Origin: Candidatus Bathyarchaeota archaeon
GTDB lineage: Archaea > Thermoproteota > Bathyarchaeia > Bathyarchaeales > UBA233
Reading direction: 5' to 3'
NCBI GenBank assembly: GCA_004376975.1
Contig: SOJA01000015.1
Span: 1-11,730, forward strand
DNA length: 11,730 bases
Shown here: in pieces, positions 1-5,941 of the stretch
Position numbering within the stretch: position 1 is the stretch's first letter
Layout of the letters: every line of letters begins with the position of its first letter
Notes under the pieces: model-generated
What the model was told of the DNA's origin: nothing
Database searches by the model: none
The model's input: only the letters and a program-made list of their open reading frames with translations
Made by a program: the position numbers and the translations under genes

Positions 1-27
1 CGAATCTTCTTAGGAATTGTTGTGTAA
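1..27 (+). CDS. Possible last eight codons of an upstream gene (partial)
   Basis: Frame 1 reads RIFLGIVV and then a TAA stop, so the window may open in the last codons of a gene on the same strand as rpl3. In many archaea the gene before rpl3 encodes a SPOUT-class RNA methyltransferase-like protein (COG2106), which ends in a short hydrophobic strand. That identity is only a synteny-based guess. Eight codons cannot establish a gene, and the stretch may be non-coding. Confidence 0.2.
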   Translation, partial: RIFLGIVV

Positions 28-92
28 CGTGTACGCTAAAGCTTCCGGTTAGAAACGAACGAAATTACCAATGGCGAGATAACAGTGTGGAG

Positions 93-112
93 GCTTAAAA
101 AGACATAAATAC
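93..112 (+). promoter_or_regulatory. Candidate TATA-box promoter of the rpl3 operon
   Basis: An A/T-rich stretch contains CTTAAAAAG followed by CATAAATAC. The second box (104-112) would place a start of transcription about 25 bases downstream, near 131-135. The rpl3 leader would then be about 100 nt long and contain the whole hairpin at 146-212. This is the only good TATA-like element between the end of the possible upstream gene and rpl3. The start of transcription is predicted by spacing, not shown. Confidence 0.45.
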
Positions 113-118
113 TTCCCC

Positions 119-128
119 ACCTTTTTTT
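119..128 (+). terminator. T-run, possible terminator of the upstream gene
   Basis: Seven consecutive T (122-128) follow a C-rich stretch. Archaeal RNA polymerase terminates at U-tracts without needing a hairpin, so this could end transcription of the preceding gene just before the predicted rpl3 start of transcription. It lies downstream of the TATA-like box, so it could also simply be part of the promoter's spacer. Confidence 0.3.
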
Positions 129-145
129 AAGAGGCACTATGAATA

Positions 146-212
146 AGGAATGAAAAGTTAAAGCTACTGTTGCCCTGTAGGGTGTCAGGGATGATTAGCT
201 GTTTTCATTCCT
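146..212 (+). promoter_or_regulatory. Structured RNA leader (nested hairpin) upstream of rpl3
   Basis: Three nested stems can be read directly. The outer one is a perfect 11-bp stem, AGGAATGAAAA (146-156) with TTTTCATTCCT (202-212). The middle one is AGCTA (162-166) with TAGCT (196-200). The inner one is CCCTG (173-177) with CAGGG (186-190), closing an 8-nt loop. Internal loops are 157-161 opposite 201, and 167-172 opposite 191-195. The element ends 21 nt before the rpl3 ATG, where ribosomal-protein autoregulation or attenuation would act. The fold is seen; a regulatory role is inferred. Confidence 0.55.
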
Positions 213-233
213 AAAGAACGAAGCGGGAAGATA

Positions 234-1247
234 ATGGGTCACAGAAAAAAACATGCGCCAAAACGTGGTTCCCTTTCTTATTCACCTAGGAAACGCGCCA
301 AAAATATACTGGCTAGGATCCGCCACTGGCCGAAAATAGAGGCTGGCACACCCACACTTCTGGGGTTCATTGCTTACAAAGCAGGTATGACTCACGTGTT
401 CGCAGTGGAAGACAGGAAACGCTCACCGAACTACGGCAAAGAAGTAAGCAAATCCGCAACGGTGCTGGAAGCACCACCCATGATTGTATGCGCCATAAGA
501 GTCTACACGAAAAACTCCTATGGTCTCCAAACCCTAACAGAAGTTTGGATGAAAAATCCGCCAAAAGAACTCGAGCGCATCTTCCCATTACCTGAAAACT
601 TCAATATGGACGAAAACCTCAGAAAAATTAAAGAAAATCTGGAAAAAGTGACTAGAATACGTGTTATTGCAGTCACACAGCCGAAACAGACCAGTGTGCC
701 AAAGAAAAAACCAGACGTGATGGAAATAGAGCTTGGTGGAGGAACGGTTCAGGAACAATTTGAATACGCAAATACGTTGCTTGGAAAACCGGTGTCTTTA
801 GGGGACGTATTCAAAGAGGGTCAATATATAGATGCTGTAGCAGTGACAACTGGTAAAGGCTTTCAGGGGCCTGTGAAACGTTGGGGAGTAAGAATACTTC
901 AGCATAAAGCAAGAAAAACAAAAAGAGGCGTAGGAACCCTAGGTCCATGGAAACCAGCGCACATTATGCCCAGTGTCCCAAGAGCTGGACAAATGGGATT
1001 CCACCAAAGAACAGAACTCAACAAACGCATCATAAAAATCGGAACAGATGGAAAAGAAGTGACGCCAAATGGCGGATTTATAAGGTACGGCATAATTCAC
1101 GGATACTACATATTACTTGACGGGAGCATACCGGGCCCAGAAAAAAGAGCAATAAAGCTGCGCTATCCAACACGGCCACCAAAACACATACCAGAACAAC
1201 CGCCGCAAATCACATACATATCACTGGAGCCTCCGCAAGGAAAATAA
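234..1247 (+). CDS. rpl3: Large-subunit ribosomal protein uL3 (L3)
   Basis: uL3 (337 residues) binds 23S rRNA early in large-subunit assembly and sends an extension toward the peptidyl-transferase centre. The start MGHRKKHAPKRGSL and the following basic run ending near RIRHWP are hallmarks of archaeal/eukaryotic L3. The core includes a glycine-rich TTGKGFQGPVKRWG segment near residues 205-218 and the conserved GTLGPWKP / AGQMGFHQRTE region near 236-263, which contacts rRNA. The length is normal for archaea. It is the first gene of a five-gene operon, and its TAA stop overlaps the rpl4 ATG by one base (TAATG), so translation is probably coupled. Expression may be controlled by the folded leader just upstream. 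A purine-rich GCGGGAAG precedes the ATG. Confidence 0.98.
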   Translation: MGHRKKHAPKRGSLSYSPRKRAKNILARIRHWPKIEAGTPTLLGFIAYKAGMTHVFAVEDRKRSPNYGKEVSKSATVLEAPPMIVCAIRVYTKNSYGLQTLTEVWMKNPPKELERIFPLPENFNMDENLRKIKENLEKVTRIRVIAVTQPKQTSVPKKKPDVMEIELGGGTVQEQFEYANTLLGKPVSLGDVFKEGQYIDAVAVTTGKGFQGPVKRWGVRILQHKARKTKRGVGTLGPWKPAHIMPSVPRAGQMGFHQRTELNKRIIKIGTDGKEVTPNGGFIRYGIIHGYYILLDGSIPGPEKRAIKLRYPTRPPKHIPEQPPQITYISLEPPQGK

Positions 1248-2047
1248 TGGTGAAGCCTATGGCAAAGATCAAAAAAATCTATGACCTCGCAGGAAAACCA
1301 GTCGGGAAGATAAGACTGCCAAAGATATTCGACACACCCTTAAGACCAGATGTCATAAAACGAGCGGTTTTGGCCATTCAATCTCACAGTTTTCAACCGC
1401 AAGGCAGGAATCCTTTGGCTGGGAAAAGGACAACAGCAGAATCCAGAGGCGTAGGTCTGGGTATATCCAGAATGCCGAGAACGAAAGGACCCGGTGGAAG
1501 AGCAGCCCTAGCCCCTGGAACAGTGGGTGGAAGAGCAACTCATCCGCCGAAATCTGAAAAAAAGATTGCGAAAAGGATCCCGAAAAAGGAGAAACGTCTC
1601 GCTCTGTTTTCTTCAATAGCCGCCACAGCCTCTAAGAAAATAGTGGCTGGTCGCGGTCACTCTGTTGAGGATGTTCTGCAAATCCCTCCGATAGTTACTG
1701 ACAAACTGGAAGGGTTAAAGAGGACAAAAGAAGTGGAAGAATTCCTCATAAACTTAGGCATCTTATCAGACATTTACAGAGTGAAAGAAAGCAGGAAAGT
1801 TCGGGCTGGAAAGGGTAAGATGAGGGGCAGGAGAACAAAACAGGCTGTAGGTCCAGTAATAGTTGTTGCCAAAGACAGAGGGATAGTGAAAGCTGCAAGG
1901 AACATACCAGGCGTAGATGTGATGACCGTTGACAACTTAAACGCTGAGGTCTTAGCGCCGGGCACGCATCCTGGAAGGCTTACAATCTGGACAGCCAGTG
2001 CTGTTGAAAAGCTGGATGAACTTTACAGTGGAGGGGAGAAGCCATAA
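1247..2047 (+). CDS. rpl4: Large-subunit ribosomal protein uL4 (L4)
   Basis: uL4 (266 residues) binds 23S rRNA and lines the peptide exit tunnel. The long basic tunnel loop is present around residues 55-95, with the signature NPLAGKRTTAESRGVG, then SRMPRTKGPGGRAALAPGTVGGR. The globular C-terminal part (about 150-260) includes the R/K-rich GKGKMRGRRTK segment and a core strand ending in DVMTVDNLNAEVLAPGTHPG. The ATG at 1247 shares a base with the rpl3 stop and has a purine-rich AAGGAAAA just before it. A second in-frame ATG four codons later (1259) is a possible alternative start. The stop again overlaps the next gene by one base. Length and content are typical of archaeal L4. Confidence 0.97.
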   Translation: MVKPMAKIKKIYDLAGKPVGKIRLPKIFDTPLRPDVIKRAVLAIQSHSFQPQGRNPLAGKRTTAESRGVGLGISRMPRTKGPGGRAALAPGTVGGRATHPPKSEKKIAKRIPKKEKRLALFSSIAATASKKIVAGRGHSVEDVLQIPPIVTDKLEGLKRTKEVEEFLINLGILSDIYRVKESRKVRAGKGKMRGRRTKQAVGPVIVVAKDRGIVKAARNIPGVDVMTVDNLNAEVLAPGTHPGRLTIWTASAVEKLDELYSGGEKP

Positions 2048-2307
2048 TGGATCCCTACACAGTTATACTTTATCCCTTGATGACGGAATCTGCAAGCCTG
2101 ATGATTGAAAAAGAAAATAAGCTAGTGTTCATGGTCAACCTTAAGGCGGCTAAAATGGATGTTAAAAGGGCAGTTGAAGAACTCTATGAAGTTGAGGTTG
2201 AAAAAGTTAACGTTCTCATTTCACCGAAAGGTGAAAAGAAAGCTTTCGTTAAGCTTCACCCTGATTATAACGCAGCTGATGTTGCGATCAAGCTTGGAAT
2301 ATTGTAG
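2047..2307 (+). CDS. rpl23: Large-subunit ribosomal protein uL23 (L23)
   Basis: uL23 (86 residues) sits at the polypeptide tunnel exit, where it forms part of the docking site for signal recognition particle and the Sec channel. The protein has the short archaeal form. An N-terminal P-x-x-T-E-S-A type segment (residues 9-16) is followed by the strand NKLVFMV, the helix KMDVKRAVEELYEVEVEKVN and a C-terminal KKAFVKLHPDYNAADVAIKLGI. The usual basic loop is short. The ATG overlaps the rpl4 stop by one base, giving the third member of a translationally coupled run. No deviations from the family are apparent. Confidence 0.97.
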   Translation: MDPYTVILYPLMTESASLMIEKENKLVFMVNLKAAKMDVKRAVEELYEVEVEKVNVLISPKGEKKAFVKLHPDYNAADVAIKLGIL

Positions 2308-2328
2308 TATAGATGAGGTGAAATGAGT

Positions 2329-3066
2329 ATGGGAAAGAGAATTCGTGTTCAGAGACGTGGACGAGGTAGAAGCCCTACCTTTAGAGCTTCGACTCATAAG
2401 AGGGTTGCTCCGACGCAATATCCATCGTTAGAACCAAATGATTATTTTCAAGCAGCAATAGAAGGAGTTATTGAAGGCTTGGTACACGAACCTGGCCGTG
2501 GATCACCTCTTGCGCTTGTGAGATTTGAGAATGGAGAAACATGTTACACTGTTGTTCCTGAAGGTGTTCATACAAGACAGTCTGTACAGATGGGTGGGAA
2601 AGCTCCGGTTGAGGTGGGGAACATTATTCCTGTGGGGAAAATCCCAGAAGGAACTATAATGTGCAATTTAGAGCTTCAGCCAGGAGACGGCGGAAAAATC
2701 GCAAGGTCTTCTGGAACATATGCAACAGTCGTGGGACACACACCGCAAGGAACGATGATAAAGCTTCCATCTGGAAAAACCAGATATTTGAATGATTACT
2801 GTAGGGCAACGATTGGTGTAGTTTCAGGCGCGGGTAGAACTGAGAAACCTTTCCTGAAAGCAGGCGCAAAATTCCATATGATGAAGGCAAAAGGGCATAA
2901 ATATCCAAGAACCAGTGGAAGAGCCATGATTGCAGCATTGCATCCGTATGGTAGCAGCAAAAAAAGTGCGAGAAAAGTCACTACTGTGTCGCGTCATGCG
3001 CCGCCAGGGCAAAAAGTTGGCTTGATAGCCGCTAGGCGTGCCGGACAAAAAAAGAGAAGAAGGTAA
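2329..3066 (+). CDS. rpl2: Large-subunit ribosomal protein uL2 (L2)
   Basis: uL2 (245 residues from this start) is a primary 23S rRNA binder needed for subunit association and peptidyl-transferase structure. It has the archaeal N-terminus MGKRIRVQRRGRG, an OB-like domain (about residues 40-130), the SGTYATVVGH strand and an SH3-like C-terminal domain ending in VSRHAPPGQKVGLIAARR. There are two in-frame ATGs, at 2323 and 2329. GAGGTG at 2315-2320 lies only 2 nt from the first but 8 nt from the second, and the second gives the standard MGKRI start, so 2329 is chosen. The normally near-invariant HP-(H/F)-GGG motif reads HPYGSS here (residues 205-210). Otherwise the protein looks intact and functional. 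Confidence 0.96.
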   Translation: MGKRIRVQRRGRGRSPTFRASTHKRVAPTQYPSLEPNDYFQAAIEGVIEGLVHEPGRGSPLALVRFENGETCYTVVPEGVHTRQSVQMGGKAPVEVGNIIPVGKIPEGTIMCNLELQPGDGGKIARSSGTYATVVGHTPQGTMIKLPSGKTRYLNDYCRATIGVVSGAGRTEKPFLKAGAKFHMMKAKGHKYPRTSGRAMIAALHPYGSSKKSARKVTTVSRHAPPGQKVGLIAARRAGQKKRRR

Positions 3067-3085
3067 ACTTAATCACTTTTAGGAA

Positions 3086-3119
3086 GGTTTATAGCATTTC
3101 AACGTCAAAATAGGTTGGG
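3086..3119 (+). promoter_or_regulatory. Shine-Dalgarno and possible secondary promoter for rps19
   Basis: The 58-nt gap between rpl2 and rps19 is the only sizeable spacer in this operon. It holds a TATA-like TTTATAG at 3088-3094 and a Shine-Dalgarno-like GGTTGGG at 3113-3119, six bases before the rps19 ATG. The ribosome site is credible. The TATA element may be chance, because it would leave a leader of only about 10 nt. Confidence 0.3.
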
Positions 3120-3124
3120 AAAAA

Positions 3125-3529
3125 ATGCCGAAGAAATTTGTGTATCGCGGATATACCATTGATCAACTGCAGGGTATGTCAATGGATGAATTCATAAACT
3201 TGCTTCCCTCAAGGCAGAGGAGAAGCCTTCAGCGAGGTTTGACACCGGAACAGAGAATGCTGCTTGAAAAGTCAAGAATGGCAAGAGAGGCTATTAAAAA
3301 AGGAAGCAATGTGACGGTTAAGTCCCACATACGCGACATGATTATCCTACCTGAAATGATCGGTCTGACAATTCTCGTTCACAACGGTAAAGACTTCGTT
3401 TCGGTAGAGCTAAAACCGGGAATGCTTGGGCACTACTTAGGGGAATTCGCGATAACTAACAGACCTGTAAGGCATGGAACACCTGGAATCGGCGCATCTC
3501 GCTCTTCCATGTATGTTCCATTGAAGTAA
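3125..3529 (+). CDS. rps19: Small-subunit ribosomal protein uS19 (S19)
   Basis: uS19 (134 residues) binds 16S rRNA in the head of the small subunit near the A-site finger contact. The archaeal/eukaryotic-type N-terminal extension ([36 protein letters not shown], about residues 3-38) is followed by the universal core. The core contains [15 protein letters not shown], a strand [23 protein letters not shown] and a basic tail with the [12 protein letters not shown] signature. It is the last gene of the (+) operon. In most archaea rpl22 and rps3 would come next, but here the next gene is on the opposite strand 19 nt away. Confidence 0.98.
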   Translation: MPKKFVYRGYTIDQLQGMSMDEFINLLPSRQRRSLQRGLTPEQRMLLEKSRMAREAIKKGSNVTVKSHIRDMIILPEMIGLTILVHNGKDFVSVELKPGMLGHYLGEFAITNRPVRHGTPGIGASRSSMYVPLK

Positions 3530-3545
3530 AAGAACAATAAAAAAC
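3526..3545 (-). terminator. U-tract terminator of the (-) strand operon
   Basis: Read on the minus strand, the bases after the stop codon of the 3549-3971 gene are GTTTTTTATTGTTCTTTT: a six-T run followed by a second T-rich patch. This is the usual form of an archaeal intrinsic terminator, and it lies at the tail-to-tail junction with rps19, overlapping the last rps19 codons. Confidence 0.5.
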
Positions 3546-3548
3546 GTT

Positions 3549-3971
3549 TCAAGTGCTGTAATCTAACCTTGAAGGCTTCTTTTCTGACGTTTTTCTGGTT
3601 GGGATTTTAGGCAAAGGAATAGGTGGAGGAATGTTCAGTGTTCTGGATATCAATACAGATTCCACAAAGACAACGTTGGAAATTGACTGCACTATAACTT
3701 GGGGTGGCGGTTTCTTTTCCTTGTGTCCGTGGTAGATTTCGTCAATCTCTTCTTTGGTTCCCGTCACAAACGCTTTTCCCTTAAGACTTATCTGAGCTAT
3801 GGAGGGGTTGTAGTTGACTGTTAAAACAAAGGGCACCTCTAGAAATTCCTTTTCTTTTTCTATGGCAACTAGGTTAAGGTTTGTGTTTATTTTAATTGGT
3901 GGTATAGGTTTTTGAGCGCCCCAAAATCTTTCAGCAGAAACATTCGTTATGGAAATGTTCACCCTAATCAT
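3549..3971 (-). CDS. Uncharacterised protein with SecB-like strand pattern
   Basis: A 140-residue protein I do not recognise with confidence. It is strand-rich: MIRVNISITNVSAERF (1-16), IKINTNLNLVAIEK (26-39), a long VPFVLTVNYNPSIAQISLKGKAFVTG hairpin (46-71), then a short acidic helix, a hydrophobic helix-like segment (about 93-110) and a Pro-rich stretch IPPPIPLPKIP (114-124) before a basic tail. Strand N-terminus, long hairpin, helix, then a Pro-rich C-terminus resembles the order of elements in SecB-type chaperones, but that is an impression of fold order, not a family match. There is no signal peptide, Cys or obvious catalytic motif. It is the last gene of the (-) operon, 44 nt after rps27ae, with a TATA-like box in the gap, so it may also be transcribed alone. 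Confidence 0.7.
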   Translation of the reverse strand: MIRVNISITNVSAERFWGAQKPIPPIKINTNLNLVAIEKEKEFLEVPFVLTVNYNPSIAQISLKGKAFVTGTKEEIDEIYHGHKEKKPPPQVIVQSISNVVFVESVLISRTLNIPPPIPLPKIPTRKTSEKKPSRLDYST

Positions 3972-4001
3972 TCAAACCATCAAATCTATCATTGTGACGA
4001 G

Positions 4002-4010
4002 TAATTTAAA
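4002..4010 (-). promoter_or_regulatory. Candidate TATA box for the 3549-3971 gene
   Basis: On the minus strand the gap after rps27ae reads CACCTTTAAATTACTCG. TTTAAATTA lies about 31 nt upstream of the ATG, which would give a start of transcription within about 10 nt of the start codon. It may let this gene be transcribed apart from the ribosomal operon. Support is spacing and base composition only. Confidence 0.3.
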
Positions 4011-4015
4011 GGTGT

Positions 4016-4252
4016 TTATTTCTTGTTTTCGGCAGGTTTGTAACGTGTAAAGCCGCAGTGCCCACAGGTGTATCTGTCTCCATGATCTGCCATGAAATAT
4101 CCAGGTCCACATCGCTCACACGTAGGTCGCAGCCTTGTGATTTGGTCGTTTTCTGTTTTGTAAAGCGAGGAAACTCCTTTCTCTTTTTTCTTTCGTTTCT
4201 CCGTTTTACCTTTTTCTTCCTTTTCTCTAGGTTTTTCCATGTTGTCTGACAT
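4016..4252 (-). CDS. rps27ae: Small-subunit ribosomal protein eS27/S27ae, zinc ribbon type
   Basis: This protein (78 residues) is the archaeal counterpart of the ribosomal half of eukaryotic ubiquitin-S27a; there is no ubiquitin part. The C-terminal half holds a zinc ribbon with C45-x2-C48 and C63-x2-C66 in RPTCERCGPGYFM and RYTCGHCGFTRY. An upstream in-frame start at 4330 exists, but it would overlap rps24e deeply and add a non-homologous segment. The ATG at 4252 follows the rps24e stop by one base and has a GGAAAAGAG purine run before it, so it is chosen. About 26 residues of Lys/Glu-rich sequence precede the ribbon, making the protein longer than the usual 50-60 residue archaeal form. In many archaea the KEOPS gene kae1 follows; here it does not. 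Confidence 0.93.
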   Translation of the reverse strand: MSDNMEKPREKEEKGKTEKRKKKEKGVSSLYKTENDQITRLRPTCERCGPGYFMADHGDRYTCGHCGFTRYKPAENKK

Positions 4253-4253
4253 T

Positions 4254-4571
4254 CTACTCTTTTCCTTCTTCTGTTTCTGCTGGTTTTTCAGGTGGTGTGT
4301 TCCTTTTAATGATATATTCTGGTTCAACAAGTTTCGCTTGGTCTACGGAGTCGTAAACATTTACTAGTCCAACAGCTGTATGCGTGCCTGTTTTGGTTTC
4401 TATTTTTTTGACAAAAACCAGGTCAACTTTAGCCTTTAATTTGTTGGCAATTGCTTTTCTAAATTCTAGTCGTGGTGGTGTGCTGCCGTTTTGCTCATGT
4501 TTTACTTGGAAGTATACTTCTCTCCGTTTTAGCAATGGATTTTCCTTCTCTGATACTATTTTGATTTCCAT
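4254..4571 (-). CDS. rps24e: Small-subunit ribosomal protein eS24
   Basis: eS24 (105 residues) is an archaeal/eukaryotic small-subunit protein. The family start MEIKIVSEKENPLLKRREV is present, with the conserved NPLL-x-R-R-E segment at residues 11-18. After it come a ferredoxin-like strand/helix core with LEFRKAIANKLKAK, the strand DLVFVKKIETKTGTHTAVGLVNVYDS and the C-terminal EPEYIIKRN. A Pro/Glu-rich tail of about 15 residues follows. The ATG lies 16 nt inside the end of the dephospho-CoA kinase gene, with GAGGA six bases upstream, so this start is well supported and translation is likely coupled. Its stop is one base from the rps27ae ATG. Confidence 0.96.
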   Translation of the reverse strand: MEIKIVSEKENPLLKRREVYFQVKHEQNGSTPPRLEFRKAIANKLKAKVDLVFVKKIETKTGTHTAVGLVNVYDSVDQAKLVEPEYIIKRNTPPEKPAETEEGKE

Positions 4572-5146
4572 GGTTTTTCCTCAGGTGCGGTGTTGACTTG
4601 ATATGTTTCCTCGTTATTTAGTTTTTCGAATTTTTCCATGGCTTTCATGATTTCGGTTACCTCCTTCTTCTTCTGATTTGTAACCTTAACCACAACTATG
4701 CCTTCAAGCGGTTGACCGTAAACGACAAAAGAGTTTTCCGGTGCATACAAAGCAGCAACAAGCGTAAGCAAGTCCTCCTCTCCGTCTACAACTATTTTTA
4801 CGTGACCATTATGCTTTATTGCTTCTTTTATTGTTGTTATTGCTTCGTCTGTTATTGTTCCTGGAGGATTTCTGGCGTATAGAATCTTGTCTGCTTTGAG
4901 TGTAATTGGCTGTATTTTTCTTCTCATGACTTTGTTGTCCACGATGGATAACTTCGGGAAAATGTTGCTTCTTGTGAGGTTTTTGGAAATGCTATCTCCT
5001 ACGGAGATTATCATCGGTGGGTTTTCTTGGTCTGTTAAATCCTTGAGTTTCCTTATTGTTTCTTTGGGTGAGCCTCGAAAAAGTGTGCCAATAGGTTTCT
5101 GAAGTCTTTTTCGAAGTTCCGGTGTAAGTAAGTACCGGGTGGTCAT
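4556..5146 (-). CDS. GTP-dependent dephospho-CoA kinase (DUF359 family)
   Basis: The enzyme phosphorylates dephospho-CoA with GTP, the last step of coenzyme A synthesis in archaea, in the cytoplasm; it is unrelated to bacterial CoaE. The 196-residue protein shows the family pattern: an N-terminal LTPELRKRLQKPIGTLFRG (7-25), ISVGDSISKNL (47-57), IVDNKVMR with Asp70/Lys72 (68-75), the acidic VVDGEEDLLTL (119-129) and APENSFVVYGQPLEGIVVV (136-154). The paired acidic and GD motifs are those associated with catalysis in this family. A charged C-terminal extension of about 35 residues goes beyond the core. It starts one base after the spt4 stop and overlaps rps24e by 16 nt. Its place between transcription and ribosomal genes is a known archaeal arrangement. 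Confidence 0.9.
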   Translation of the reverse strand: MTTRYLLTPELRKRLQKPIGTLFRGSPKETIRKLKDLTDQENPPMIISVGDSISKNLTRSNIFPKLSIVDNKVMRRKIQPITLKADKILYARNPPGTITDEAITTIKEAIKHNGHVKIVVDGEEDLLTLVAALYAPENSFVVYGQPLEGIVVVKVTNQKKKEVTEIMKAMEKFEKLNNEETYQVNTAPEEKPWKSK

Positions 5147-5147
5147 T

Positions 5148-5333
5148 TTACCTAACCTTTAAGGCATAACGTCCTTTCTTTTTGATGTTTATGACTTTCG
5201 CTATTGCTGATTCTTCCGGGTCAAATATTATGATTAATCCGCTGAAGTCATCGCTTAGGGTTGACGTTTTACATCTTGGGCAGACGTTTCCGGTTACTAT
5301 GAGACGACAAGTTGTGCAAGCTTTTTCAGTCAT
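5148..5333 (-). CDS. spt4: Transcription elongation factor Spt4 (RpoE2)
   Basis: Spt4 (61 residues from this start) is a zinc protein that pairs with Spt5/NusG on RNA polymerase and promotes processive elongation. Cys6-x2-Cys9 and Cys18-x2-Cys21 form the zinc site in MTEKACTTCRLIVTGNVCPRC; SGLIIIFDPEESAIAK and a final KKGRYALKVR are family-typical. Two in-frame ATGs exist, at 5342 and 5333. The second gives the usual M-(S/T)-E-K-A-C start and is chosen, and it overlaps the end of rpoE1 by 8 bases. No Spt5 gene is in this window. Confidence 0.93.
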   Translation of the reverse strand: MTEKACTTCRLIVTGNVCPRCKTSTLSDDFSGLIIIFDPEESAIAKVINIKKKGRYALKVR

Positions 5334-5937
5334 TCGATGCATCTTCCTTTTGGTTTTGTTCCTTCGACGGTTTTTCCTTCAGGTTATCCCTTATTTTCTG
5401 CACTTTATGCTCGATCCATTCTAGCTTGCCAAGGAAAGGTTGTCTGGCTGTTACGCCTATTTTTCCAGAGCTTCCGGCTCTACCAAGTGAAACCGCTGTT
5501 ATTCGAGTACGAACCTGATCTCCGCTGGTTAGCTTCTTTTTTGTTTCCTTGCCTATTAGAACGCCTTGTTTTTCGTCATAGGAGATGAAATCATCCATAA
5601 GCTGCGAAACATGAAGTAACGCGTCGATTGGGCCTATACGTATAAAGGCTCCGAAATCAGCTATCTCAACAACTTCTCCTTCGACCACTTCCTGAATTTT
5701 TGGGTAGTACGTCAGTAAAGAAAAGCTTACTTTATGGTAGGTAGCTCCATCTCCGGGAATTATTTTGCCAACTGGGCTTACCTTCACATCTGTCACTGCT
5801 ATAACGTAGCCTAATTCTTCACCAACAATGCCCTCATATTTTGCCCTAACCTGCTGATGTCCTACAGCCTCTAAAGGATTACCGAATGTTTCAGGTGGAA
5901 TGCGAATTGTATCCTCAAGGGTTATAAGTCTAAACAA
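5326..5937 (-). CDS. rpoE1: DNA-directed RNA polymerase subunit E' (RpoE1/Rpb7-like)
   Basis: RpoE1 (Rpo7) forms the polymerase stalk with RpoF and binds emerging RNA. Residues 1-80 make the N-terminal tip domain (VRIPPETFG-like start, then VKVSPVGKIIPGDGATYHKVSFSLLTYYP). Residues 82-165 are the S1/OB RNA-binding domain with VVEGEVVEIADFGAFIRIGPIDALLHVSQ. A charged tail of about 25 residues follows. The start codon is TTG (5937-5935): no ATG exists at the conserved N-terminus, and a GGGAGG lies about 10 bases upstream. The gene begins 4 nt after the PIN gene's stop and overlaps spt4, keeping the familiar rpoE1-spt4 pairing. Confidence 0.96.
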   Translation of the reverse strand: MFRLITLEDTIRIPPETFGNPLEAVGHQQVRAKYEGIVGEELGYVIAVTDVKVSPVGKIIPGDGATYHKVSFSLLTYYPKIQEVVEGEVVEIADFGAFIRIGPIDALLHVSQLMDDFISYDEKQGVLIGKETKKKLTSGDQVRTRITAVSLGRAGSSGKIGVTARQPFLGKLEWIEHKVQKIRDNLKEKPSKEQNQKEDASND

Positions 5938-5941
5938 AAGT

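Noticed and set aside
157..201. K-turn or box C/D RNA inside the rpl3 leader hairpin
   Set aside because: The internal loops lack the paired G-A/A-G of a K-turn. GGATGATTA is only a partial box C, and no box D pair is suitably placed.
2323..2328. Upstream ATG of rpl2 as the start
   Set aside because: The GAGGTG ribosome site is only 2 nt away, and the family starts at MGKRI, encoded from 2329.
4016..4330. Longer 104-residue version of eS27 starting at 4330
   Set aside because: The extra 26 residues overlap rps24e in another frame and have no family match. The ATG at 4252 follows the rps24e stop by one base and has a purine-rich ribosome site.
5334..5342. Upstream ATG of spt4 (MHRMTEK) as the start
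   Set aside because: Archaeal Spt4 begins at the M-(S/T)-E-K-A-C methionine at 5333; the extra three residues only enlarge the overlap with rpoE1.
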